Below, in pieces: positions 16,741 through 25,561 of a DNA stretch of 64,000 nucleotides (the first letter of the stretch is position 1; every line of letters starts with the position of its first letter). Under the pieces are notes generated by a model. The model saw nothing but the letters and a program-made list of their open reading frames with translations, was not told where the DNA came from and did not search any database. Position numbers and translations under genes: made by a program. Source of the DNA: an uncultured Alteromonadaceae bacterium (GTDB lineage Bacteria; Pseudomonadota; Gammaproteobacteria; Enterobacterales; Alteromonadaceae); the NCBI GenBank assembly GCA_947494925.1, contig CANLWS010000006.1, positions 248,001-312,000 of the forward strand, written 5' to 3'.

Positions 16741-19233
16741 TTACAAGTTTTCTTCAAATAATTTGTAAATTCGACGATATTCATCAAGCCACGAACTTGG
16801 CTGTACAAAGCCATGTGGTTCAACCGGATAAATGGCTGTTTCAAAATTTTCTTTTTCCAGTTCAATTAGTCGTTGAACCAGTCTTACCACATCCACAAAA
16901 AACACATTGTTGTCTACCATTGGCGCATTAATAAGTAGTGGCTTATTTAGACCTTCTGCAAAGTAAATCGGTGAACTTCTCTCATAAGCGATAGGATCAA
17001 TATCTGGTACATTCAGAATGTTAGATGTATATCCATGGTTGTAGTGGGCCCAGTCAGACACAGGACGTAAAGCTGCACCAGCCTGAAACAAATCAGGATC
17101 GGTAAATAGTGCCATAAAGGTCATAAATCCGCCGTAAGAACCTCCGTATGTACCAACTCTGGCAGGATCAACATTGGCATTTTCTACCATCCAATTGACA
17201 CCATCCCTTTGGTCTTGAACCTCTGGTGTTCCCATCTGGCGGTAGATAGCCGTGCGCCAGTCTCTTCCGTATCCAGCTGAAGCACGAAAATCCATGTCCA
17301 TTACCACATATCCCTGTTGAGCTAATAAATTGTGGAACATGAATTCACGAAAGTATCCTGACCAACCCAAGTGAGAGTTTTGTAAGTATCCTGCTCCATG
17401 GTTAAACATAACTGCGCGACGTTTTTCTCCCTGAGCATATCCTTCAGGCAAATATACCCTCGAATAGATAGGCTTGCTTTGATGGGAAGATCTAACTGGA
17501 ACAATTTCGGGAGCTTGCCAATCTATCGAAGAAAAAGCGTCACTAACAGTGTTGGTAACCCTGCTCACGGCTTGCAAATCTGCAACTTGTTGAATGTAAA
17601 GTTCTGGTGGTTGGGTTAACTTAGAATGAGTTAACAATAGTTTACTCTCATCAGGGCTGAGCTGATAATTGCTGTTACCATTCAATTCAGTAAGAGGCTC
17701 TATCTTTCCTGAGGACATCTCAACCCGGTATATTTCGTAAATTCCAGGGTGTTTGATATTGGCCTGAAAATACATGTACTGGCCATCTTTCGACAATGTC
17801 AGCTCGTTAACTTCGTATTCACCTTGGGTTACAGCGCTCTCTTTTCCGTTAAGCGGTTTTGTATAGAGATGTGAGTATCCGCTTTGCTCAGAAAGATAGT
17901 ACAAAGTTTCGTCATCTCGCATCCAACCAAAACTATTAAACTTATAGTTGACCCAAGCCTCATCATGCATCCGGTGTTGACTTAGTAAACTGCCATTTTC
18001 GAAATTAACTGTGGCTATCCAGCGATCTTTGTTATCCCAGGCTTCTAACATCAAGGCAACTTGATCGCCCTTCGCATTCCATTGAATGGGACGTTGAGAC
18101 CAATACCAGTCAACCAACAACCCTATATCCCTGGGTAACCTGTTTGTCTCATATGTTTCGCCTTTTGCCTCTGCATTCTCTTTTTTTACCGCAGCCAGTA
18201 CATCTTCGTTATAGCCAGGCAGGCTCTGATAGCCGAGTTTTTTCTTGCTCCCTGTCTGAATATCAACTAACCACAACGTTTGGTTCTGTGGCTTTGTTTC
18301 GGCAACCCTCGCTCGGACTTTTTCTGCTTTTATCCGGCCGTCTTCTCCTATGTAATTCGGCATAATGTCTTCATCACCGCGACTAGGCGTGTCTTTTCTT
18401 TCGCTAATGATTAACCAACGTCCATTTGGAGACAAGCTGGCTTCCACTGTCCGGTGTTTTTCAGTTAAGTACACAGGATCTTTCAATAAGGTTGAGTTAG
18501 CTTGTTGAAGATCATTTTCGTAATCAAATTTATCTTTACGGTTCTTGCGTTGTACTTTTACATAATCGATTAGCGCGATCTGCTGTTCAGCAATATAGTC
18601 CTTGGCGGGATCGTTAGCAGTAGGTGCTTTAGCAAACTTCCAGGAAACTATTTGTTCAGAGAAGCCGGATTGCGGGTCAATTACATAAAAGCTGTCACCA
18701 GACTGGAAGGACAGTCTGTCGTCGTTTAAGAAACGAAGATTATAAGGGTTCAGCGGACCACGGGTTAGTTGTTTTGTGCCCGCAGTATCGTGAACAAAAA
18801 TATTTCCTTCAAATACCCACGCAATGAGGTTTCCTCTCAAATTCGTCACTCTACTATCGTTTTCTTTTTCGTGTAATTTTGACAAAGCAACTTTTTGGCC
18901 GTTTCCAGCAGAGTCAATGTCGAGAGACCATAAATCTGAGACTTGGCTACCCGCTCTCTTGCGCTCGTAAAGTACCGAACTCCCATCCAATGACCAAAAA
19001 GGGTTTTGTGGTTGTCTACCAATCCAATCTGGATCAGCCATGATCAACTCAAGGGTTAACTCTCCTGACGTTAAAGAAGATTGAGTTTTGGGTACAAAAG
19101 GCGCCTCCTGCTTAGCTTCTTTTACTAAACCTCTGGATTGTTGAGGAACTTGTTGAGTCGTTTGAACCGATGAACAAGCAAAAACTGAAGCAGACAGCAA
19201 TATACTTAGAACAGTCCTGGCACTTTTTTTCAT
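16741..19233 (-). CDS. S9 family prolyl oligopeptidase-type peptidase, lipoprotein
   Basis: An 830-residue exported peptidase of the DPP-IV/acylaminoacyl-peptidase group. It starts with a lipoprotein signal (lipobox SVFACSS, Cys20). Residues ~60-560 are a beta-propeller with repeated WSLDGS/LSPNGRW-like blades and a DPP-IV-like N-terminal block. The C-terminal alpha/beta-hydrolase domain carries the nucleophile Ser in YGGSYGGF, the Asp in PMVDNNVFF and the His in VEPHGF. It would trim proline-containing peptides in the periplasm. It ends convergently with the rhombosortase gene. Confidence 0.9.
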   Translation of the reverse strand: MKKSARTVLSILLSASVFACSSVQTTQQVPQQSRGLVKEAKQEAPFVPKTQSSLTSGELTLELIMADPDWIGRQPQNPFWSLDGSSVLYERKRAGSQVSDLWSLDIDSAGNGQKVALSKLHEKENDSRVTNLRGNLIAWVFEGNIFVHDTAGTKQLTRGPLNPYNLRFLNDDRLSFQSGDSFYVIDPQSGFSEQIVSWKFAKAPTANDPAKDYIAEQQIALIDYVKVQRKNRKDKFDYENDLQQANSTLLKDPVYLTEKHRTVEASLSPNGRWLIISERKDTPSRGDEDIMPNYIGEDGRIKAEKVRARVAETKPQNQTLWLVDIQTGSKKKLGYQSLPGYNEDVLAAVKKENAEAKGETYETNRLPRDIGLLVDWYWSQRPIQWNAKGDQVALMLEAWDNKDRWIATVNFENGSLLSQHRMHDEAWVNYKFNSFGWMRDDETLYYLSEQSGYSHLYTKPLNGKESAVTQGEYEVNELTLSKDGQYMYFQANIKHPGIYEIYRVEMSSGKIEPLTELNGNSNYQLSPDESKLLLTHSKLTQPPELYIQQVADLQAVSRVTNTVSDAFSSIDWQAPEIVPVRSSHQSKPIYSRVYLPEGYAQGEKRRAVMFNHGAGYLQNSHLGWSGYFREFMFHNLLAQQGYVVMDMDFRASAGYGRDWRTAIYRQMGTPEVQDQRDGVNWMVENANVDPARVGTYGGSYGGFMTFMALFTDPDLFQAGAALRPVSDWAHYNHGYTSNILNVPDIDPIAYERSSPIYFAEGLNKPLLINAPMVDNNVFFVDVVRLVQRLIELEKENFETAIYPVEPHGFVQPSSWLDEYRRIYKLFEENL

Positions 19234-19374
19234 TATTATTCCTAGCTGTTTTACGTTGACTACCCTTCCTATTAAAACCTATGGATTTTCTCGGGTAAAT
19301 AAGTGATCTTAAAATCGTTTCGTAGGATAGTAACAAGAGTGTAAATAACACCAAACTCATTTATTGGAGAATTC

Positions 19375-19917
19375 ATGAAAAAGTTCGTCTTAGTTATCGG
19401 TATTTTACTTTTTACAGCTAATGCCTCTGCCAGCCAATGCCCTGATATACTTAAGTTCATGAAACGTAAGTTAAATTCACAGGAAACTGTGAACATGTGT
19501 AGTGAATACAAGGGCAAAACACTCTTGATCGTTAATACCGCAAGTTATTGTGGTTTTACGCCACAATTCGAAGGATTAGAAGCTTTATACAAAGACTACA
19601 AAGATAAAGGGTTAGTGGTGCTCGGATTCCCGTCACACGATTTTAATCAGGAAGATAACGATGAGGGTAAAACAGCGGAGTTGTGTGAATTAACCTATGG
19701 CGTCAAATTTCCAATGTTTGAACCTATTGCAGTGCGTGGCGATGACGCAGATCCCTTATATCGCATGTTGGCTAAAAAATCAGGCACAACCCCTAAATGG
19801 AATTTCTACAAGTATTTGGTGAATTCTGATGGTGAAATTGTCGATTCCTACAGTTCATTCACTAAACCTGATGATAAAAAATTCTTGAAAGTAATAGAAG
19901 AGACACTTGGCAATTAG
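19375..19917 (+). CDS. Glutathione peroxidase family protein, exported
   Basis: A 180-residue thiol peroxidase with a signal peptide (residues 1-20), so it acts in the periplasm. The peroxidatic Cys is C59 in NTASYCGFTPQF; Trp142 and Asn143 in KWNFYKY complete the usual active site. The family segment that normally contains Cys and Gln reads FPSHDFNQE here (residues 85-93), so the expected Gln position is Asp and the common second Cys is Ser. This suggests reduction of lipid or hydrogen peroxides by a reductant other than a standard thioredoxin cycle. It is a single gene with a good ribosome site (TGGAGAATTC). Confidence 0.87.
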   Translation: MKKFVLVIGILLFTANASASQCPDILKFMKRKLNSQETVNMCSEYKGKTLLIVNTASYCGFTPQFEGLEALYKDYKDKGLVVLGFPSHDFNQEDNDEGKTAELCELTYGVKFPMFEPIAVRGDDADPLYRMLAKKSGTTPKWNFYKYLVNSDGEIVDSYSSFTKPDDKKFLKVIEETLGN

Positions 19918-19941
19918 TCAAATACAATAAAACAAACATCT

Positions 19942-19968
19942 AAAAAAAAGCCCCGCAAAGCGCGGGGC
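19942..19968 (-). terminator. Terminator of the azoreductase gene
   Basis: GCCCCGC / GCGGGGC (19950-19956 and 19962-19968) is followed on the minus strand by eight T. It lies about 80 bases past the azoR stop; there is no T tract on the plus side. Confidence 0.75.
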
Positions 19969-20050
19969 ATAAAGCACACATTACTTGGAACACACATGTA
20001 TAGCAATCAAGACCAGCTAAATCTCGGTCAACACAACTTGCTATAAAATA

Positions 20051-20662
20051 TTAGGCCGCAAGGTTTTCAATTAGTTCAACAATTTTTTGTTCAGCTTGTT
20101 CCAGAGCATTTTTTGCCGACTCTTCACCCATCGCCAGGCCTTCTGCGTAGACAAATTCAACGTCTTCAATACCAATAAATGCAAACACATCTTTAATATA
20201 TTGCGTTTGAGTATCTTTAGGAGTGCCGGCATAAAGTCCACCTCGGGTTGCAAGCACGTAAACCTTCTTGTTGTTTAAGAGGCCAACGGGCCCATTCTCA
20301 GTATAACGAAAGGTTTTACCAGCTCTTGCGACACGATCAATCCAGCTTTTAAATACAGACGGCGCCCCAAAATTATACATGGGCATGCCAATCACAATGA
20401 CATCACTATTTTCCAGTTCAGCGATTAATGTATCCGAAATTAAAGCAAGTTTAGCCTGTTCACTACTGCGCTCATTCTCGGGCGTCATCCAGGATTGCAT
20501 TTCGTTTAAATTTAGATGGTCTATATCATCCACTGCCAGATCACGCTCGGTGACGCTAACCTGTTCTTGAATTTTAAGTCGGGAAACAAAATCCTGAACT
20601 AATTGATTTGATTTTCCGCTTGTGCCATTTAAGCCAGTATTTAATGTCAAAACTTTTTTCAT
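20051..20662 (-). CDS. azoR: FMN-dependent NADH:quinone/azo oxidoreductase
   Basis: A 203-residue flavodoxin-fold enzyme reducing quinones and azo compounds with NADH in the cytoplasm. It shows the FMN-phosphate segment near the N-terminus (NTGLNGTSGKSNQL), MPMYNFGAPSVFKSWIDRVARAG around residues 94-115, and ATRGGLY near 155. The length and motifs are typical of AzoR. The ribosome site is GGAGAACGAAG just before the ATG at 20662. It is monogenic and divergent from the DUF4397 lipoprotein gene. Confidence 0.92.
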   Translation of the reverse strand: MKKVLTLNTGLNGTSGKSNQLVQDFVSRLKIQEQVSVTERDLAVDDIDHLNLNEMQSWMTPENERSSEQAKLALISDTLIAELENSDVIVIGMPMYNFGAPSVFKSWIDRVARAGKTFRYTENGPVGLLNNKKVYVLATRGGLYAGTPKDTQTQYIKDVFAFIGIEDVEFVYAEGLAMGEESAKNALEQAEQKIVELIENLAA

Positions 20663-20851
20663 CTTCGTTCTCCAATTTGGTTATGAAATGATTTTAGATG
20701 ATTAAAAGAGAATGATAAGTACAATAAATTGGAGTATTCGTTCGATTATTTAGAATCTTTTTGATTGTTCGAGGGAATTGTTAACAGGGTGTGATCCCTT
20801 CCAAAAATCATTCCGTAGTTGAATGTGCCTAAACAACAATGAGGAAAAACC

Positions 20852-23530
20852 ATGAAAGGGATCACTAAACTCTTTTCGGTTTCAATGATAACACTAAGTT
20901 TGGCTGCGTGCTCTGATGATGATAACGAATCACACGCGCCAACGCCAACACCAACTCCAACACCCACACCTACTCCGGCTCCTACTGCTAATTTGCGGGT
21001 TATACATGCTTCTCCTGACGCGCCTACCGTAAATGTGTTTGCAGGAGACAGTTTACTTGGAGGGCTGGAAAACGTTGATTATCAGACTGCTTCCCCCTGG
21101 TTATCTGTGGATGCTGGTGATTACGATGTTCGTGTCGAAGCCAACGTCCCAGGCGGTAATCTGGATGTTATAACAGCGACACTGACTTTGGATGGTGAAA
21201 ACAACTATGACGTGCTCGCCATTGATACAGTTGGTGATGAGGTAGAAGCACTAGTTGTGAACAATGTGACAACACCAGTAACAGCTGGAAATGCACGAGT
21301 GCAAATAGTTCACGCTGCACCTAACGCGCCTATGGTTGATATATATGTCACCGCCCCTGATGCTGACCTAACCGGAATGCAGCCTTTAGCGACAGCCGGA
21401 TTTCGGGATTTTACTGGTCAGGTAGAAGTTGCTACCGGAGATTATCAGATCAGGATTACTCCTGCTGGCGATATGACTGTAGTGTTTGATTCAGGCTCCA
21501 TAAATCTGGCCGATGGTGCGGATTTATTAGTTGCGGCTACTCAAAATGTGGCGACAGGAGAATCACCTGTTACTTTGCTAGTAGCAGACGGAACATCATC
21601 ATTCAAAATATTTGATAAAAACAGCACTGCCGACATTCGAGTCGTTCACGGAATTGCAGACGCACCGGCCGTGGATGTAATAGCTAATGATGCCATCACT
21701 TTATTTGATGGACCTGCATTTTTACAAACATCAGATTATGCGATGGTGGATGCAGGCAACTACTCAATAGATGTTGTAGCAGATGCTGACAACAGTGTCG
21801 TTGCAATTGAAGATGCTGAAATCACACTTGAACAGGGCATGTTCTATACCGCAATTGCCAACAATACTCTTGCCTCAGCTGACCTCGATCTTCTCGTAGA
21901 TATGCCAAGAGCAGTCGCTACTGAGGCCAGAGTCAGAATAATTCACGCTTCGCAAAGTGCTGGAAGTGTGGATATTTATGTCACTACAGACGGAGAAATA
22001 ACAGATGTAATGCCTGCTTTTGCAGACGTGCCATACAATACAGACGCATTGGCTGAAACAGGTTATGTATCCTTGAGTGCCGGCGATTATGTCATCACCG
22101 TGACTGCTTCGGGAAGCAAAGACGAAGCCCTTGAGACAGGTATACTTAGCTTGGAAGCTGGGTCCGTTTACACTGCGATTGCAGTTGATGGTTCAATGGA
22201 GGGCGATGCTCCTCAGTTGATAACACTCGACGCATTTACCCCCCCACCTCCACCACCATCCGCCCCCAACTTGCGTGTTTTGCACGCATCTGCGGATGCT
22301 CCTACAGTTAACGTCTATGCCAATGAAACTTTATTGGGGATGTTGGAAAATGTAGATTATCAAGTTACATCAAACTGGATGGAAGTGCCTGCAGGTGACT
22401 ATAGCGTTAGGGTCGAAGCAAATTTGCCAGCTGGCGCAGTGGCAGATGTGATAACTGCTGATTTAACCCTTGAAGACGGTATTAACTATGATGTATTGGC
22501 TGTAGGGTCAGTTGCAGCGGGAACATTGGAAGCTATTGTTGTAACAAACCCAGCTTCAACTGTTGAGAGTGGGAATGTACAGGTACAAGTTGTTCATGCC
22601 GCACAGAACGCGCCTCAAGTGGATGTGTATGTAACTGCCCCTGGAGCAGACCTTTCTTCAAGTGAGCCTTTCGTAACAGCAGACTATAAACAAAATAGTC
22701 CTCAGGCACAGGTGCCTGGAGGGGAATACCAAATCAGAATAACACCCGCCGATTCAGATACCGTTGTGTTTGACTCTGGAACCATTACCTTGCCAGCAGA
22801 TACCAGTTTACTGGTGGCAGCAACAGAAAACGTAGCAACGGGAGATTCACCGGTTAGCTTACTGGTCTCAACTGGTTCTGGTTATTTCACCATACTTGAC
22901 GCCAACGCGCCGGCAGATTTACGCGTGCTCCATGGCATCGCTGATGCTCCTGCGGTGGATGTTATTGCCAACGATGCTGTTACCTTGTTCGATGGCCCTG
23001 CATTTCTGGCGGCTTCGGATTATTTGTCGGTGACTCCGGACGCCTATTCAGTTGATGTTGTGGCGGATGCAGATAACTCTGTTATTGCAATAGAAGACGC
23101 TATGGTAGAACTTGAACAAGGTAAATTTTACACAGCGATAGCAAACAATGTATTGGCAACGGCTGACTTGGATTTGCTGATAGATATGCCACGCTCTGTG
23201 GCTACTGAAGTTAAAGTCAGAATTATCCATGCTTCCCAAGCTGCCGGCAGTGTTGATATCTATGTGACTGCCGATGGCGAAATTGCAGATATTGATCCAA
23301 CTTTTGCTGATGTACCTTATAACACTGGTGTTTTGGCCGAAACTGGTTACGTTGCGCTTGCTGCGGGAGATTATGTTGTGACCGTCACCGGTTCAGGGAG
23401 TAAAACCGAAGCGCTTGAAACTGCTGTACTAAGTCTTGAAGCTGGTGCGATATACACAGCAGTAGCTGTGGATGGAAATACGCCGGCAGACCCTCCTCAA
23501 CTAATATTGGCGGATGCCTTTGTACCCTAG
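20852..23530 (+). CDS. Large DUF4397 repeat lipoprotein
   Basis: An 892-residue exported protein. The lipobox LSLAAC gives lipid attachment at Cys20, followed by an acidic stretch and a Thr-Pro linker (residues 30-45). The rest consists of DUF4397-type beta repeats, each opening with (L/V)RVxHAsxdAPxVdVY. Two copies of a ~420-residue unit start at N47 and N473, separated by a Pro-rich linker (PPPPPPSAP). It is predicted to sit on the cell surface; the function of DUF4397 domains is unknown, with adhesion or polymer binding as guesses. It is monogenic with AGGAAAAACC before the ATG and a bidirectional terminator after it. Confidence 0.88.
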   Translation: MKGITKLFSVSMITLSLAACSDDDNESHAPTPTPTPTPTPTPAPTANLRVIHASPDAPTVNVFAGDSLLGGLENVDYQTASPWLSVDAGDYDVRVEANVPGGNLDVITATLTLDGENNYDVLAIDTVGDEVEALVVNNVTTPVTAGNARVQIVHAAPNAPMVDIYVTAPDADLTGMQPLATAGFRDFTGQVEVATGDYQIRITPAGDMTVVFDSGSINLADGADLLVAATQNVATGESPVTLLVADGTSSFKIFDKNSTADIRVVHGIADAPAVDVIANDAITLFDGPAFLQTSDYAMVDAGNYSIDVVADADNSVVAIEDAEITLEQGMFYTAIANNTLASADLDLLVDMPRAVATEARVRIIHASQSAGSVDIYVTTDGEITDVMPAFADVPYNTDALAETGYVSLSAGDYVITVTASGSKDEALETGILSLEAGSVYTAIAVDGSMEGDAPQLITLDAFTPPPPPPSAPNLRVLHASADAPTVNVYANETLLGMLENVDYQVTSNWMEVPAGDYSVRVEANLPAGAVADVITADLTLEDGINYDVLAVGSVAAGTLEAIVVTNPASTVESGNVQVQVVHAAQNAPQVDVYVTAPGADLSSSEPFVTADYKQNSPQAQVPGGEYQIRITPADSDTVVFDSGTITLPADTSLLVAATENVATGDSPVSLLVSTGSGYFTILDANAPADLRVLHGIADAPAVDVIANDAVTLFDGPAFLAASDYLSVTPDAYSVDVVADADNSVIAIEDAMVELEQGKFYTAIANNVLATADLDLLIDMPRSVATEVKVRIIHASQAAGSVDIYVTADGEIADIDPTFADVPYNTGVLAETGYVALAAGDYVVTVTGSGSKTEALETAVLSLEAGAIYTAVAVDGNTPADPPQLILADAFVP
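20936..20986 (+). repeat. Thr-Pro microrepeat coding a surface-protein linker
   Basis: Codons alternate ACN and CCN to give a run of Thr-Pro pairs after the lipid-attached segment. The third codon positions vary, so this is a protein-level repeat rather than a slippery simple tract. Confidence 0.75.
20990..23527 (+). repeat. Internal tandem duplication of a ~1.28 kb unit
   Basis: The segment beginning at 20990 (NLRVIHASPDAP) is repeated from 22268 (NLRVLHASADAP), a period of 1278 bases or 426 codons. Landmarks keep their order in both copies: HAAPNAP/HAAQNAP, VHGIADAP/LHGIADAP, and RIIHASQSAGSVD/RIIHASQAAGSVD. The DNA has diverged clearly, so the duplication is old. Confidence 0.85.
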
Positions 23531-23547
23531 CCCTGTTTTAAACTATA

Positions 23548-23577
23548 AAAAAAGGCGACCTCAAAGTCGCCTTTTTT
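23548..23577. terminator. Bidirectional terminator
   Basis: AAAAGGCGAC / GTCGCCTTTT (arms 23550-23559 and 23566-23575) with A and T tracts lies between the convergent DUF4397 and PLP-enzyme genes. Confidence 0.85.
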
Positions 23578-23585
23578 GTTGTTAT

Positions 23586-24830
23586 TCAGTTTAGTTGCTC
23601 AAAGGCTTGTTCAAAATCAGCAACAATATCGTCAATATCCTCAATGCCCACTGAGAATCGAAGCATGTTGTCATTTATGCCCATCTTGGTTCTGGCATCC
23701 TGACCGTTTTCATAAAAAATAGTCTGAGCTACTGGCAACGCAAGCGTACGGGTATCACCCAGATGTGTGGCGCACAGCACCAGGTTAAGGGCATTCAGGA
23801 AAGCAAAACCATCTACATCCGGATTAAGATCGATGCTGAAAATTGCACCATAACTGCCTTTGAAATGTTCTCTCGCCAAAAAGTGCTGTGGATGATCAGA
23901 CAAGCCCGGATAGTAAACTTTTTCTACCAAGTCATGGCCGTGAAGGTAAGTTGCCAAACGGAGCGCGTTTTCACAGCTCTTTTGCATTCTCAGTGCCAGG
24001 GTTTCGAGGCCTATTGAAATCGCATGGGCCGACTGAGGTGCTAAGGTGGCCCCCATATCTCGTAAACCTTTTTTCTTTATCTGGGTCAATCCCCACTGCT
24101 GGGTATCCTGTCCCTTATACAAATCCGATATATTGGGATATTGCTCCCAGTTATAAATTCCTGTGTCAACGACAACTCCACCTAAAACATGACCATGCCC
24201 AGCTGCATATTTGGTTAATGAGCTTACAGTAAGTGATGCCGCAACTTTATTGGCATCAAAAATAAAAGATGGGGTCATTGTATTGTCCACCAAATAGAGT
24301 AGACCTTTCTCTGTGCAAAGTTTTCCAATAGCAGATAAATCAGCAACCTGAGTTACAGGATTCGCAATAGTTTCTGTGTATACCATTCTGGTATTTGAGC
24401 GTATCGCTTCAGATACTTGTTGCACGTCAGTCACGTCCACCAAGCTGATTTCAATACCAAGGTCTTGTAACGTATCTACCAAACTCCGTGTATTACCGAA
24501 TAAGAACTGGCTGGCGATCAAATGGTCACCTTGTTTTAACAGAGAAAGCAACGTGGCACTGATTGCTGCCATACCAGTGGAAAATGTCAATGCACCCAGG
24601 CCATCTTCGAGATCGGCAATCATATTTTGTAAAGCGCTGTTCGAAGATGATGAAGAGCGGGAATAAACGTGCCCTACTTTCTTGCCCTGAAACACGTCAA
24701 CCAAATCGGCAACATCATCATACTCAAACAACACGGAATTACTGATGGGCTGATGAACCGCACCGTCCTGTGGTCGATTGCAGTGTCGGTCAGCATGCAC
24801 TAGTCGTGTGGTAAAACCTTTCTTAATCAA
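23586..24830 (-). CDS. Cys/Met metabolism PLP-dependent enzyme (trans-sulfuration family)
   Basis: A 414-residue fold-type I PLP enzyme of the cystathionine gamma-synthase / O-acetylhomoserine sulfhydrylase / methionine gamma-lyase group. The PLP lysine lies in SSLTKYAAGHG; VYSRSSSSSN and ETIANP are cofactor and substrate segments. The start chosen is the TTG at 24828-24830, with GGAG seven bases upstream; it overlaps the stop of the acyltransferase gene by 8 bases, so translation is probably coupled. An upstream reading to 24950 lies inside that gene and adds a non-homologous tail. Which reaction it catalyses cannot be settled from sequence. Confidence 0.87.
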   Translation of the reverse strand: MIKKGFTTRLVHADRHCNRPQDGAVHQPISNSVLFEYDDVADLVDVFQGKKVGHVYSRSSSSSNSALQNMIADLEDGLGALTFSTGMAAISATLLSLLKQGDHLIASQFLFGNTRSLVDTLQDLGIEISLVDVTDVQQVSEAIRSNTRMVYTETIANPVTQVADLSAIGKLCTEKGLLYLVDNTMTPSFIFDANKVAASLTVSSLTKYAAGHGHVLGGVVVDTGIYNWEQYPNISDLYKGQDTQQWGLTQIKKKGLRDMGATLAPQSAHAISIGLETLALRMQKSCENALRLATYLHGHDLVEKVYYPGLSDHPQHFLAREHFKGSYGAIFSIDLNPDVDGFAFLNALNLVLCATHLGDTRTLALPVAQTIFYENGQDARTKMGINDNMLRFSVGIEDIDDIVADFEQAFEQLN

Positions 24831-25446
24831 TTTGTCGCTCCAATGGACAAGATACTTTGTCAGGAAATTTGGCCTGAACATTAGCATAAAATGAGTAAAC
24901 GTTGAGTAGTTCAGATTCAATATCTGCTGATATTTTTTTGTCAGGTCCAAAAATTATTTTCTTTTTCTGGTAATCAAAAGCAACCAGAAAAACCGGCACA
25001 TCTGCCTTGTGTGCAATATGCAGAAAACCTGTTTTCCATTTTTCGATCCGACTGCGAGTACCTTCAGGAGAAAGGCACAAAATCATCTTGTCCGTAGATT
25101 TAATTTTATTAGTAATTTGCGTCACAACACCATGTGCTTTAGATCTTTCTATGGGAATTCCCCCCCAACGACGCAAAAGACGATCAAATGGTGGAATAAA
25201 AATACTGTGTTTGCCAAAAAATGAAATTTTTAACTTCAAGCTAAAAGCAACAGCCAGTCCAATGACAAAATCCCAATTAGATGTGTGTGGTGCAACGGCC
25301 AAAACCATTTTCTTGTGTGCAGGGAAATTGCCTTCAAAACGCCATCCCATCAACCTCAGCACGGTCATTCCCAAGAACTGGCTGAATCTATTACCTAATC
25401 TAGGTATTTCGCTATTAAGTTGTGGTATGTTTAGCCGGTTAGACAT
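24823..25446 (-). CDS. 1-acylglycerol-3-phosphate acyltransferase family protein
   Basis: A 207-residue membrane-associated acyltransferase. The catalytic HxxxxD motif is HTSNWD and the phosphate-binding motif is SPEGTR. It would acylate a lysophospholipid or related lipid at the inner membrane. The length is short for PlsC and closer to the small acyltransferases found beside other metabolic genes. It is the first gene of a two-gene unit with the downstream PLP enzyme. Confidence 0.85.
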   Translation of the reverse strand: MSNRLNIPQLNSEIPRLGNRFSQFLGMTVLRLMGWRFEGNFPAHKKMVLAVAPHTSNWDFVIGLAVAFSLKLKISFFGKHSIFIPPFDRLLRRWGGIPIERSKAHGVVTQITNKIKSTDKMILCLSPEGTRSRIEKWKTGFLHIAHKADVPVFLVAFDYQKKKIIFGPDKKISADIESELLNVYSFYANVQAKFPDKVSCPLERQID

Positions 25447-25561
25447 AGAAAAATTTATAACTGCAATTTTATTTGCTGCGATACTCTCTTATCATTAAGT
25501 GTTTGTCGAGTGTCTTGTGTGCTCGCGCCAAATCATCAGAAGTTAGTTTGGGAACCCACAA

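Noticed and set aside
20936-20986. Thr-Pro codon run as a phase-variable simple repeat
   Set aside because: Third positions differ between units, so slipped-strand switching is unlikely; it is a linker.
20990-23527. Long direct repeat as a mobile element or CRISPR-like array
   Set aside because: The repeat lies inside one continuous coding frame and is a diverged protein-level duplication; there are no spacers or terminal repeats.
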